From Thysanoteuthis rhombus (taxonomy: Eukaryota > Mollusca > Cephalopoda > Oegopsida > Thysanoteuthidae), in assembly GCA_963457665.1 (NCBI GenBank), contig OY735224.1, forward strand, positions 50,754,311-50,818,310: a DNA stretch of 64,000 bases, read 5' to 3'. Within the stretch, counting starts at the first letter, position 1, and each line of letters begins with the position of its first letter. The notes under the pieces are model-generated. The model did no database searches. It was not told where the DNA came from and saw only the letters and a program-made list of their open reading frames with translations. This document shows, piece by piece, positions 35,300 to 49,250 of the stretch. The translations under genes and the position numbers were made by a program.

Positions 35300-37250
35300 G
35301 TGTCAAAACCATAACTGAAAGGGTATAAAAAGAGCCTTTCTAGCTTTGAAACCCATCTTTTTGAAGTTTCAAACAATTTACTTGAATGAAGTAATAATAG
35401 ATGAATATGTGTCAAAACCATTACTGAAAGGGTATAAAAAGAGCCTTTCTAGCTTTGAAACCAATATTTTTGAAGTTCCAAACAATTTACTTCAATGAAG
35501 CAATGATAGATAAATATGTGTCAAAACCATAACTGAAAGGGTATAAAAAGAGCCTTTCTAGCTTTGAAACCCATATTTTTGAAGTTTCAAACAATTTACT
35601 TGAATGGAGTAATAATAGATGAATATGTGTCAAAACCATTACTGAAAGGGTATAAAAAGAGCCTTTCTAGCTTTGAAACCCATATTTTTGAAGTTCCAAA
35701 CAATTTACTTCAATGAAGCAATGATAGATAAATATGTGTCAAAACCATAACTGAAAGGGTATAAAAAGAGCCTTTCTAGCTTTGAAACCAATATTTTTGA
35801 AGTTTCAAACAATTTACTTGAATGAAGTAATAATAGATGAATATGTGTCAAAACCATTACTGAAAGGGTATAAAAAGAGCCTTTCTAGCTTTGAAACCCA
35901 TATTTTTGAAGTTCCAAACAATTTACTTCAATGAAGCAATGATAGATAAATATGTGTCAAAACCATAACTGAAAGGGTATGAAAAGAGCCTTTCTAGCTT
36001 TGAAACCCATATTTTTGAAGTTCCAAACAATTTATTTCAATGAAGCAATGATAGATGAATATGTGTCAAAACCATAACTGAAAGGGTATTAAAAAGAGCC
36101 TTTCTAGCTTTGAAACCCATATTTTTGAAGTTCCAAACAATTTACTTCAATGAAGCAATGATAGATAAATATGTGTCAAAACCATAACTGAAAGGGTATA
36201 AAAAGAGCCTTTCTAGCTTTGAAACCCATCTTTTTGAAGTTTCAAACAATTTACTTGAATGAAGTAATAATAGATGAATATGTGTCAAAACCATTACTGA
36301 AAGGGTATAAAAAGAGCCTTTCTAGCTTTGAAACCAATATTTTTGAAGTTCCAAACAATTTACTTCAATGAAGCAATGATAGATAAATATGTGTCAAAAC
36401 CATAACTGAAAGGGTATAAAAAGAGCCTTTCTAGCTTTGAAACCCATATTTTTGAAGTTTCAAACAATTTACTTGAATGGAGTAATAATAGATGAATATG
36501 TGTCAAAACCATTACTGAAAGGGTATAAAAAGAGCCTTTCTAGCTTTGAAACCCATATTTTTGAAGTTCCAAACAATTTACTTCAATGAAGCAATGATAG
36601 ATAAATATGTGTCAAAACCATAACTGAAAGGGTATAAAAAGAGCCTTTCTAGCTTTGAAACCCATATTTTTGAAGTTTCAAACAATTTACTTGAATGAAG
36701 TAATAATAGATGAATATGTGTCAAAACCATTACTGAAAGGGTGTAAAAAGAGTCTTTCTAGCTTTGAAACCCATATTTTTGAAGTTTCAAACAATTTACT
36801 TGAATGAAGTAATAATAGATGAATATGTGTCAAAACCATTACTGAAAGGGTATAAAAAGAGCCTTTCTAGCTTTGAAACCCATATTTTTGAAGTTCCAAA
36901 CAATTTACTTCAATGAAGCAATGATAGATAAATATGTGTCAAAACCATAACTGAAAGGGTATAAAAAGAGCCTTTCTAGCTTTGAAACCAATATTTTTGA
37001 AGTTTCAAACAATTTACTTGAATGAAGTAATAATAGATGAATATGTGTCAAAACCATTACTGAAAGGGTATAAAAAGAGCCTTTCTAGCTTTGAAACCCA
37101 TATTTTTGAAGTTCCAAACAATTTACTTCAATGAAGCAATGATAGATAAATATGTGTCAAAACCATAACTGAAAGGGTATGAAAAGAGCCTTTCTAGCTT
37201 TGAAACCCATATTTTTGAAGTTCCAAACAATTTATTTCAATGAAGCAATG
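35300..37250. repeat. Satellite D higher-order repeat of 873 bp (8 monomers)
   Basis: The markers ACCCATCTTTTTG (35351 and 36224) and TGAATGGAGTAATAATAG (GGAGT at 35606 and 36479) share an offset of 873 bp, eight monomers. The monomers between them also match in order. Confidence 0.85.
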
Positions 37251-40200
37251 ATAGATGAATATGTGTCAAAACCATAACTGAAAGGGTATTAAAAAGAGCC
37301 TTTCTAGCTCTGAAACCCATATTTTTGAAGTTTCAAACAATTTACTTGAATGAAATAATAATAGATGAATATGTGTCAAAACCATTACTGAAAGGGTATA
37401 AAAAGAGCCTTTCTAGCTTTGAAACCCATATTTTTGAAGTTCCAAACAATTTACTTCAATGAAGCAATGATAGATAAATATGTGTCAAAACCATAACTGA
37501 AAGGGTATAAAAAGAGCCTTTCTAGCTTTGAAACCCATATTTTTGAAGTTCCAAACAATTTACTTCAATGAAGCAATGATAGATGAATATGTGTCAAAAC
37601 CATAACTGAAAGGGTATTAAAAAGAGCCTTTCTAGCTTTGAAACCCATATTTTTGAAGTTTCAAACAATTTACTTGAATGAAGTAATAATAGATGAATAT
37701 GTGTCAAAACCATTACTGAAAGGGTATAAAAAGAGCCTTTCTAGCTTTGAAACCCATATTTTTGAAGTTTCAAACAATATACTTCAATGAAGTAATAATA
37801 GATGAATATGTGTCAAAACCATAACTGAAAGGGTATAAAAAGAGCCTTTCTAGCTTTGAAACCTATATTTTTGAAGTTTCAAACAATATACTTCAATGAA
37901 GTAATAATAGATGAATATTTGCCAAACCCATAACTGAAAGGGTATAAAAAGAGCTTTTCTAGCTTTGAAACCCATATTTTTGAAGTTTCAAACTATTTAC
38001 TTCAATGAAGTAATAATAAATGCATATGTGTCAAAACCATAACTGAAAGGGTATAAAAAGAGCCTTTCTAGCTTTGAAACCCATATTTTTGAAGTTTCAA
38101 ACAATTCACTTAAATGAAGTAATAATAGATGAATATGTGTCAAAACCATAACTGAAAGGGTATTAAAAAGAGCCTTTCTAGCTTTGAAACCCATATTTTT
38201 GAAGTTTCAAACAATTTACTTGAATTAAGTAATAATAGATAAATATGTGTCAAAACCATAACTGAAAGGGTAAAAAAAGAGCCTTTCCAGGTTTGAAACC
38301 CATATTTTTGAAGTTCCAAACAATTTACTTGAATGAAGTAATGATAGATGAATATGTGTCAAAACCATAGTTGAAAGGGTATTATAAAAGAGCCTTTCTA
38401 GCTTTGAAACCCATATTTTTGAAGATTCAAACAATATACTTCAATGAAGTAATAATAGATGAATATGTGTCAAAACCATAACTGAAAGGGTATTAAGAAA
38501 AGCTTTCCTAGCTTTGAAACCCATATTTTTGAAGTTTCAAACAATTTACTTCAATGAAGTAATAATAAATGAATATGTGTCAAAACCATAACTGAAAGGG
38601 TATAAAAAGAGCCTTTCTAGCTTCGAAACCCATATTTTTGAAGTTCCAAACAATTCACTTGAATGAAGTAATAATAGATGAATATGTGTCAAAACCATAA
38701 CTGAAAGGGTATTAAGAAGAGCTTTCCTAGCTTTGAAACCCATATTTTTGAAGTTTCAAACAATTTACTTCAATAAAGTAATAATAAATGAATATGTGTC
38801 AAAACCATAACTGAAAGGGTATAAAAAGAGCCTTTCTAGCTTTGAAACCCATATTTTTGAAGTTCCAAACAATTCACTTGAATGAAGTAATAATAAATGA
38901 ATATTTGTCAAAACCATAACTGAAAGGGTATTAAAAAGAGCCTTTCTAGCTTTGAAACCAATATTTTTGAAGTTCCAAACAATTTACTTGAATGAAGTAA
39001 TAATAGATGAATATGTGTCAAAACCATAACTGAAAGGGTATTAAAAAGAGCTTTTCTAGCTTTGAAACCCATATTTTTGAAGTTTCAAACAATTTACTTG
39101 AATGAAGTAATAATAGATAAATATGTGTCAAAACCATAACTGAAAGGGTATAAAAAGAGCTTTCCTAGGTTTGAAACCCATATTTTTGAAGTTCCAAACA
39201 ATTTACTTGAATGAAGTAATAATAGATGAATATGTGTCAAAACCATAACTGAAAGGGTATAAAAAGAGCCTTTCTAGCTTTGAAACCCATATTTTTGAAG
39301 TTTCAAACAATTTACTTCAATAAAGTAATAATAGATGAATATGTGTCAAAACCATTACTGAAAGGGTATAAAAAGAGTCTTTCTAGCTTTGAAACCCATA
39401 TTTTTGAAGTTTCAAACAATTTACTTGAATGAAGTAATAATAGATAAATATGTGTCAAAACCATAACTGAAAGGGTATAAAAAGAGCTTTCCTAGGTTTG
39501 AAACACATATTTTTGAAGTTTCAAACAATTTACTTGAATGAAGTAATAATAAATGAATATGTGTCAAAACCATAACTGAAAGGGTATAAAAAGAGCCTTT
39601 CTAGCTTTGAAACCCATATATTTGAAGTTCCAAACAATTTACTTGAATTAAGTAATAATAGATGAATATGTGTCAAAACCATAACTGAAAGGGTATAAAA
39701 AGAGCCTTTCTAGCTTTGAAACCCATATTTTTGAAGTATCAAACAATATACTTCAATGAAGTAATAATAGATGAATATGTGTCCAAACCATAACTGAAAG
39801 GGTATAAAAAGAGCCTTTCTAGCTTTGAAACCCATATTTTTGAAGTTTCAAACAATATACTTCAATGAAGTTATAATAGATGAATATGTGTCAAAACCAT
39901 AACTGAAAGGGTATTAAAAAAAGCCTTTCTAGCTTTGAAACCCATATTTTCAAAGTTCCAAACAATTTACTTGAATGAAGCAATGATAGATGAATATGTG
40001 TCAAAACCATAACTGAAAGGGTATGAAAAGAGCCCTTCTAGCTTTGAAACCCATATTTTTGAAGTTTCAAACAATATACTTCAATGAAATAATAATAGAT
40101 GAATATGTGTCAAAACCATAAATGAAAGGGTATAAAAAGAGCCTTTCTAGCTTTGAAACCCATATTTTTGAAGTTTCAAACAAAATACTTCAATGAAGTA

Positions 40201-43200
40201 ATGATAAATGCATATGTGTCAAAACTATAACTGAAAGGATATAAAAAGAGCCTTTCTAGCTTTGAAACCCATATTTTTGAAGTTTCAAACAATATACTTC
40301 AATGAAGTTATAATAGATGAATATGTGTCAAAACCATAACTGAATGGGTATTAAAAAAAGCTTTTCTAGCTTTGAAACCTATATTTTTGAAGTTTCAAAC
40401 AATTTACTTGAATTAAGTAATAATAGATGAATATGTGTCAAAACCATAACTGAAAGGGTATAAAAAGAGCCTTTCTAGCTTTGAAACCCATATTTTTGTA
40501 GTTTCAAACAATATACTTCAATGAAGTAATAATAGATGAATATGTGTCAAAACCATAACTGAAAGGGTATAAAAAGAGCCTTTCTAGCTTTGAAACCCAT
40601 ATTTTTGAAGTTTCAAACAATATACTTCAATGAAGTAATAATAAATGCATATGTGTCAAAACTATAACTGAAAGGGTATAAAAAGAGCCTTTTTAGCTTT
40701 GAAACCCATATTTTTGAAGTTTCAAACAATATAATTCAATGAAGTTAAAATAAATGAATATGTGTCAAAACCATAACTGAAAGGGTATTAAAAAAAGTTT
40801 TTCTAGCTTTGAAACCCATATTTTTGAAGTTTCAAACAATATACTTCAATGGAGTAATAATAGATGAATATGTGTCAAAACCATAAATGAAAGGGTATAA
40901 AAAGAGCCTTTCTAGCTTTGAAACCCATATTTTTGAAGTTTCAAACAATATAGTTCAATGAAGTTATAATAGATGAATATGTGTCAAAACCATAACTGAA
41001 AGGGTATTAAAAAAAGCTTTTCTAGCTTTGAAACCTATATTTTTGAAGTTTCAAACAATTTACTTGAATTAAGTAATAATAGATGAATATGTGTCAAAAC
41101 CATAACTGAAAGGGTATAAAAAGAGCCTTTCTAGCTTTGAAACCCATATTTTTGAAGTTTCAAACAATATACTTCAATGAAGTAATAATAGATGAATATG
41201 TGTCAAAACCATAACTGAAAGGGTAAAAAAAGAGCCTTTCCAGGTTTGAAACCCATATTTTTGAAGTTCCAAACAATTTACTTGAATGAAGTAATGATAG
41301 ATGAATATGTGTCAAAACCATAACTGAAAGGGTATGAAAAGAGCCTTTCTAGCTTTGAAACCCATATTTTTGAAGATTCAAACAATATACTTCAATGAAG
41401 TAATAATAGATGAATATGTGTCAAAACCATAACTGAAAGGGTATTAAGAAGAGCTTTCCTAGCTTTGAAACCCATATTTTTGAAGTTTCAAACAATTTAC
41501 TTCAATGAAGTAATAATAAATGAATATGTGTCAAAACCATAACTGAAAGGGTATAAAAAGAGCCTTTCTAGCTTTGAAACCCATATTTTTGAAGTTTCAA
41601 ACAATATACTTCAATGAAGTAATAATAGATGAATATGTGTCAAAACCATAACTGAAAGGGTATAAAAAGAGCCTTTCTAGCTTTGAAACCCATATTTTTG
41701 AAGTTCCAAACAATTCACTTGAATGAAGTAATAATAGATGAATATGTGTCAAAACCAATACTGAGAGGGTATAAAAAAAGGCTGTCTAGCTTTGTAACCC
41801 ATATTTTTGAAGTTTCAAACAATTTACTTCAATAAAGTAATAATAGATGAATATGTGTCCAAACCATAACTGAAAGGGTATAAAAAGAGCCTTTCTAGCT
41901 TTGAAATCCATATTTTTGAAGTTTCAAACAATTTACTTCAATGAAGTAATGATAGATGAATATGTGTTAAAACCATAACTGAAAGGGTATAAAAAGAGCC
42001 TTTCTAGCTTTGAAACCCATATTTTTGAAGTTTCAAACAATATACTTCAATGAAGTAATAATAAATGAATATGTTAAAACCATAACTGAAAGGGTATTAA
42101 AAAAAGCTTTTCTAGCTTTGAAACCCATATTTTTGAAGTTTCAAACAATATACTTCAATGAAGTTATAATAGATGAATATGTGTCAAAACCATAACTGAA
42201 AGGGTATTAAAAAAAGCTTTTCTAGCTTTGAAACCTATATTTTTGAAGTTTCAAACAATTTACTTCAATGAAGTAATAATAGATGAATATGTGTCAAAAC
42301 CATAACTGAAAAGGTATAAAAAGAGCCTTTCTAGCTTTGAAACCCATATTTTTGAAGTTTCAAACAATTTACTTCAATGAAGTAATAATAAATGAATATG
42401 TGTCAAAACCATAACTGAAAGGATATAAAAAGAGCCTTTCTAGCTTTGAAACCCATATTTTTGAAGTTTCAAACAATATACTTCAATGAAGTAATAATAG
42501 ATGAATATGTGTCAAAACCATAACTGAAAGGGTATACAAAGAGCTTTTCTAGCTTTGAAACCCATATTTTTGAAGTTTCAAACAATATACTTCAATGAAG
42601 TTATAATAGATGAATATGTGTCAAAACCATAACTGAAAGGGTATTAAAAAAAGCTTTTCTAGCTTTGAAACCTATATTTTTGAAGTTTCAAACAATTTAC
42701 TTGAATTAAGTAATAATAGATGAATATGTGTCAAAACCATAACTGAAAGGGTATAAAAAGAGCCTTTCTAGCTTCGAAACCCATATTTTTGAAGTTTCAA
42801 ACAATATACTTCAATGAAGTAATAATAGATGAATATGTGTCAAAACCATAACTGAAAGGGTATAAAAAGAGCCTTTCTAGCTTTGAAACCCATATTTTTG
42901 AAGTTTCAAACAATATACTTCAATGAAGTAATAATAGATGAATATGTGTCAAAACAATAACTGAAAGGGTATAAAAAGAGCCTTTCTAGCTTTGAAACCC
43001 ATATTTTTGAAGTTTCAAACAATTCACTTGTTGAAGTAATAATAGATGAATATGTGTCAAAACCATAACTGAAAGGGTATAAAAAGAGCCTTTCTAGCTT
43101 TGAAACCCATATTTTTGAAGTTTCAAACAATTTACTTCAATGAAGAAATAATAAATGCATATGTGTCAAAACTATAACTGAAAGGGTATAAAAAGAGCCT

Positions 43201-46200
43201 TTCTAGCTTTGAAACCCATATTTTTGAAGTTTCAAACAATATACTTCAATGAAGTTATAATAAATGAATACGTTAAAACCATAACTGAAAGGGTATTAAA
43301 AAAAGCTTTTCTAGCTTTGAAACCCATATTTTTGAAGTTTCAAACAATTTACTTGAATTAAGTAATAATAGATGAATATGTGTCAAAACCATAACTGAAA
43401 GGGTATAAAAAGAGCCTTTCTAGCTTTGAAACCCATATTTTCGAAGTATCAAACAATATACTTCAATGAAGTAATAATAGATGAATATGTGTCAAAACCA
43501 TAACTGAAAGGGTATAAAAAGAGCCTCTCTAGCTTTGAAACCCATATTTTTGAAGTATCAAACAATATACTTCAATGAAGTAATAATAGATGAATATGTG
43601 TCCAAACCATAACTGAAAGGGTATAAAAAGAGCCTTTCTAGCTTTGAAACCCATATTTTTGAAGTTTCAAACAATATACTTCAATGAAGTTATAATAGAT
43701 GAATATGTGTCAAAACCATAACTGAAAGGGTATTAAAAAAAGCTTTTCTAGCTTTGAAACCATTATTTTTGAAGATTCAAACAATTTACTTCAATGAAGT
43801 AATAATAGATGAATATGTGTCAAAACCATAACTGAAAAGGTATAAAAAGAGCCTTTCTAGCTTTGAAACCCATATTTTTGAAGTTTCAAACAATATACTT
43901 CAATGAAGTAATAATAAATGAATATGTGTCAAAACCATAACTGAAAGGATATAAAAAGAGCCTTTCTAGCTTTGAAACCCATATTTTTGAAGTTTCAAAC
44001 AATATACTTCAATGAAGTTATAATAGATGAATATGTGTCAAAACCATAACTGAAAGGGTATACAAAGAGCTTTTCTAGCTTTGAAACCCATATTTTTGAA
44101 GTTTCAAACAATATACTTCAATGAAGTTATAATAGATGAATATGTGTCAAAACCATAACTGAAAGGGTATTAAAAAAAGCTTTTCTAGCTTTGAAACCTA
44201 TATTTTTGAAGTTTCAAACAATTTACTTGAATTAAGTAATAATAGATGAATATGTGTCAAAACCATAACTGAAAGGGTATAAAAAGAGCCTTTCTAGCTT
44301 CGAAACCCATATTTTTGAAGTTTCAAACAATATACTTCAATGAAGTAATAATAGATGAATATGTGTCAAAACCATAACTGAAAGGGTATAAAAAGAGCCT
44401 TTCTAGCTTTGAAACCCATATTTTTGAAGTTTCAAACAATATACTTCAATGAAGTAATAATAGATGAATATGTGTCAAAACCATAACTGAAAGGGTATAA
44501 AAAGAGCCTTTCTAGCTTTGAAACCCATATTTTTGAAGTTTCAAACAATTCACTTGTTGAAGTAATAATAGATGAATGTGTCAAAACCATAACTTAAAGG
44601 ATATAAAAAGAGCCTTTCTAGCTTTGAAACCCATATTTTTGAAGTATCAAACAATTTACTTCAATGAAGAAATAATAAATGCATATGTGTCAAAACTATA
44701 ACTGAAAGGGTATAAAAAGAGCCTTTCTAGCTTTGAAACCCATATTTTTGAAGTTTCAAACAATATACTTCAATGAAGTTATAATAAATGAATATGTGTC
44801 AAAACCATAACTGAAAGGGTATTAAAAAAAGCTTTTCTAGCTTTTGAACCCATATTTTTGAAGTTTCAAACAATTTACTTGAATTAAGTAATAATAGATG
44901 AATATGTGTCAAAACCATAACTGAAAGGGTATAAAAAGAGCCTTTCTAGCTTTGAAACCCATATTTTTGAAGTATCAAACAATATACTTCAATGAAGTAA
45001 TAATAGATGAATATGTGTCAAAACTATAACTGAAAGGGTATAAAAAGAGCCTTTCTAGCTTTGAAACCCATATTTTTGAAGTATCAAACAATATACTTCA
45101 ATGAAGTAATAATAGATGAATATGTGTCCAAACCATAACTGAAAGGGTATAAAAAGAGCCTTTCTAGCTTTGAAACCCATATTTTTGAAGTTTCAAACAA
45201 TATAGTTCAATGAAGTTATAATAGATGAATATGTGTCAAAACCATAACTGAAAGGGTATAAAAAGAGCCTTTCTAGCTTTGAAACCCATCTTTTTGAAGT
45301 TTCAAACAATTTACTTGAATGAAGTAATAATAGATGAATATGTGTCAAAACCATAACTGAAAGGGTATGAAAAGAGCCTTTCTAGCTTTGAAACCCATAT
45401 TTTTGAAGTTTCAAACAATATACTTCAATGAAATAATAATAGATGAATATGTGTCAAAACCATAAAAATAAGGGTATAAAAAGAGCCTTTCTAGCTTTGA
45501 AACCCATATTTTTGAAGTTTCAAACAATATACTTCAATGAAGTTATAATAGATGAATATGTGTCAAAACCATAACTGAAAGGGTATTAAAAAAAGCTTTT
45601 CTAGCTTTGAAACCATTATTTTTGAAGTTTCAAACAATTTACTTGAATTAAGTAATAATAGATGAATATGTGTCAAAACCATAACTGAAAGGGTATAAAA
45701 AGAGCCTTTCTAGCTTTGAAACCCATATTTTTGAAGTTTCAAACAATATACTTCAATGAAGTAATAATAGATGAATATGTGTCAAAACCATAACTGAAAG
45801 GGTATAAAAAGAGCCTTTCTAGCTTTGAAACCCATATTTTTGAAGTATCAAACAATATACTTCAATGAAGTAATAATAGATGAATATGTGTCAAAACCAT
45901 AAATGAAAGGGTATAAAAAGAGCCTTTCTAGCTTTGAAACCCATATTTTTGAAGTTTCAAACAATATACTTCAATGAAGTAATAATAGATGAATATGTGT
46001 CCAAACCATAACTGAAAGGGTATAAAAAGAGCCTTTCTAGCTTTGAAACCCATATTTTTGAAGTTTCAAACAATATAGTTCAATGAAGTTATAATAGATG
46101 AATATGTGTCAAAACCATAACTGAAAGGGTATAAAAAGAGCCTTTCTAGCTTTGAAACCCATCTTTTTGAAGTTTCAAACAATTTACTTGAATGAAGTAA

Positions 46201-49200
46201 TAATAGATGAATATGTGTCAAAACCATAACTGAAAGGGTATGAAAAGAGCCTTTCTAGCTTTGAAACCCATATTTTTGAAGTTTCAAACAATATACTTCA
46301 ATGAAATAATAATAGATGAATATGTGTCAAAACCATAAAAATAAGGGTATAAAAAGAGCCTTTCTAGCTTTGAAACCCATATTTTTGAAGTTTCAAACAA
46401 TATACTTCAATGAAGTTATAATAGATGAATATGTGTCAAAACCATAACTGAAAGGGTATTAAAAAAAGCTTTTCTAGCTTTGAAACCATTATTTTTGAAG
46501 TTTCAAACAATTTACTTGAATTAAGTAATAATAGATGAATATGTGTCAAAACCATAACTGAAAGGGTATAAAAAGAGCCTTTCTAGCTTTGAAACCCATA
46601 TTTTTGAAGTTTCAAACAATATACTTCAATGAAGTAATAATAGATGAATATGTGTCAAAACCATAACTGAAAGGGTATAAAAAGAGCCTTTCTAGCTTTG
46701 AAACCCATATTTTTGAAGTATCAAACAATATACTTCAATGAAGTAATAATAGATGAATATGTGTCAAAACCATAAATGAAAGGGTATAAAAAGAGCCTTT
46801 CTAGCTTTGAAACCCATATTTTTGAAGTTTCAAACAATATACTTCAATGAAGTAATAATAGATGAATATGTGTCAAAACCATAACTGAAAGGGTATTAAG
46901 AAGAGCTTTCCTAGCTTTGAAACCCATATTTTTGAAGTTTCAAACAATTTACTTCAATGAAGTAATAATAAATGAATATGTGTCAAAACCATAACTGAAA
47001 GGGTATAAAAAGAGCCTTTCTAGCTTTGAAACCCATATTTTTGAAGTTTCAAACAATATACTTCAATGAAGTAATAATAGATGAATATGTGTCAAAACCA
47101 TAACTGAAAGGGTATAAAAAGAGCCTTTCTAGCTTTGAAACCCATATTTTTGAAGTATCAAACAATATACTTCAATGAAGTAATAATAGATGAATATGTG
47201 TCAAAACCATAAATGAAAGGGTATAAAAAGAGCCTTTCTAGCTTTGAAACCCATATTTTTGAAGTATCAAACAATATACTTCAATGAAATAATAATAGAT
47301 GAATATGTGTCAAAACCATAAATGAAAGGGTATAAAAAGAGCCTTTCTAGCTTTGAAACCCATATTTTTGAAGTATCAAACAATATACTTCAATGAAGTA
47401 ATAATAGATGAATATGTGTCAAAACCATAAATGAAAGGGTATAAAAAGAGCCTTTCTAGCTTTGAAACCCATATTTTTGAAGTTTCAAACAATATACTTC
47501 AATGAAGTAATAATAGATGAATATGTGTCAAAACCATAACTGAAAGGGTATAAAAAGAGCCTTTCTAGCTTTGAAACCAATTTTTTTGAAGTTCCAAACA
47601 ATTTACTTGAATGAAGTAATAATAGATGAATATGTGTCAAAACCATAACTGAAAGGGTATAAAAAGAGCCTTTCTAGCTTTGAAACCCATATTTTTGAAG
47701 TTTCAAACAATATACTTCAATGAAGTAATAATAGATGAATATGTGTCAAAACCATAATTGAAAGGGTATAAAAAGAGCCTTTCTAGCTTTGAAACCCATA
47801 TTTTTGAAGTTTCAAACAATATACTTCAATGAAGTTATAATAGATGAATATGTGTCAAAACCATAACTGAAAGGGTATTAAAAAAAGCTTTTCTAGCTTT
47901 GAAACCTATATTTTTGAAGTTTCAAACAATTTACTTGAATTAAGTAATAATAGATGAATATGTGTCAAAACCATAACTGAAAGGGTATAAAAAGAGCCTT
48001 TCTAGCTTTGAAACCCATATTTTTGAAGTTTCAAACAATATACTTCAATGAAGTAATAATAGATGAATATGTGTCAAAACCATAACTGAAAGGGTATAAA
48101 AAGAGCCTTTCTAGCTTTGAAACCCATATTTTTGAAGTATCAAACAATATACTTCAATGAAGTAATAATAGATGAATATGTGTCAAAACCATAAATGAAA
48201 GGGTATAAAAAGAGCCTTTCTAGCTTTGAAACCCATATTTTTGAAGTTTCAAACAATATACTTCAATGAAGAAATAATAAATGCATATGTGTCAAAACTA
48301 TAACTGAAAGGGTATAAAAAGAGCCTTTCTAGCTTTGAAACACATATTTTTGAAGTTTCAAACAATATACTTCAATGAAGTAATAATAAATGCATATGTG
48401 TCAAAACCATAACTGGAAGGATATAAAAAGAGCATTTCTAGCTTTGAAACCAATATTTTTGAAGTTTCAAACAATATACTTCAATGAAGTAATAATAGAT
48501 GAATATGTGTCAAAACCATAACTGAAAGGGTATAAAAAGAGCCTTTCTAGCTTTGAAACCAATTTTTTTGAAGTTCCAAACAATTTACTTGAATGAAGTA
48601 ATAATAGATGAATATGTGTCAAAACCATAACTGGATGGGTATAAAAAGAGCCTTTCTAGGTTTGAAACCCATATTTTTGAAGTTTCAAACAATTTACTTG
48701 AATTAAGTAATAATAGATAAATATGTGTCAAAACCATAACTGAAAGGGTATAAAAAGAGCCTTTCTAGGTTTGAAACCCATATTTTTGAAGTTCCAAACA
48801 ATTTACTTGAATGAAGTAATGATAGATGAATATGTGTCAAAACCATAACTGAAAGGGTATGAAAAGAGCCTTTCTAGCTTTGAAACCCATATTTTTGAAG
48901 TTTCAAACAATATACTTCAATGAAGTAATAATAAATGCATATGTGTCAAAACCATAACTGAAAGGATATAAAAAGAGCCTTTCTAGCTTTGAAACCCATA
49001 TTTTTGAAGTTTCAAACAATATACTTCAATGAAGTAATAATAGATGAATATGTGTCAAAACCATAACTGAAAGGGTATAAAAAGAGCCTTTCTAGCTTTG
49101 AAACCCATATTTTTGAAGTTCCAACTAATTCACTTGAATGAAGTAATAATAGATGAATATGTGTCAAAACCATTACTGAGAGGGTATAAAAAAAGGCTGT

Positions 49201-49250
49201 CTAGCTGTGTAACCCATATTTTCGAAGTTTCAAACAATTACTTGAATTAA
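37250..49250. repeat. Satellite D, ~12 kb superblock, copy 1
   Basis: Groups of marked monomers here reappear in the same order at 49475-60650. Matching segments are 37250-39588, about 40790-42000, about 43330-45200, and about 46600-49250. The first pair shows only a handful of differences in ~2.3 kb. See the copy 2 entry for offsets. Confidence 0.82.
45180..46950. repeat. Satellite D higher-order repeat of 873 bp (8 monomers), second site
   Basis: The rare variants TATAGTTCAATG (45201 and 46074) and CATAAAAATAAGGG (45461 and 46334) recur at exactly 873 bp, and the intervening monomers match in order. Confidence 0.88.
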
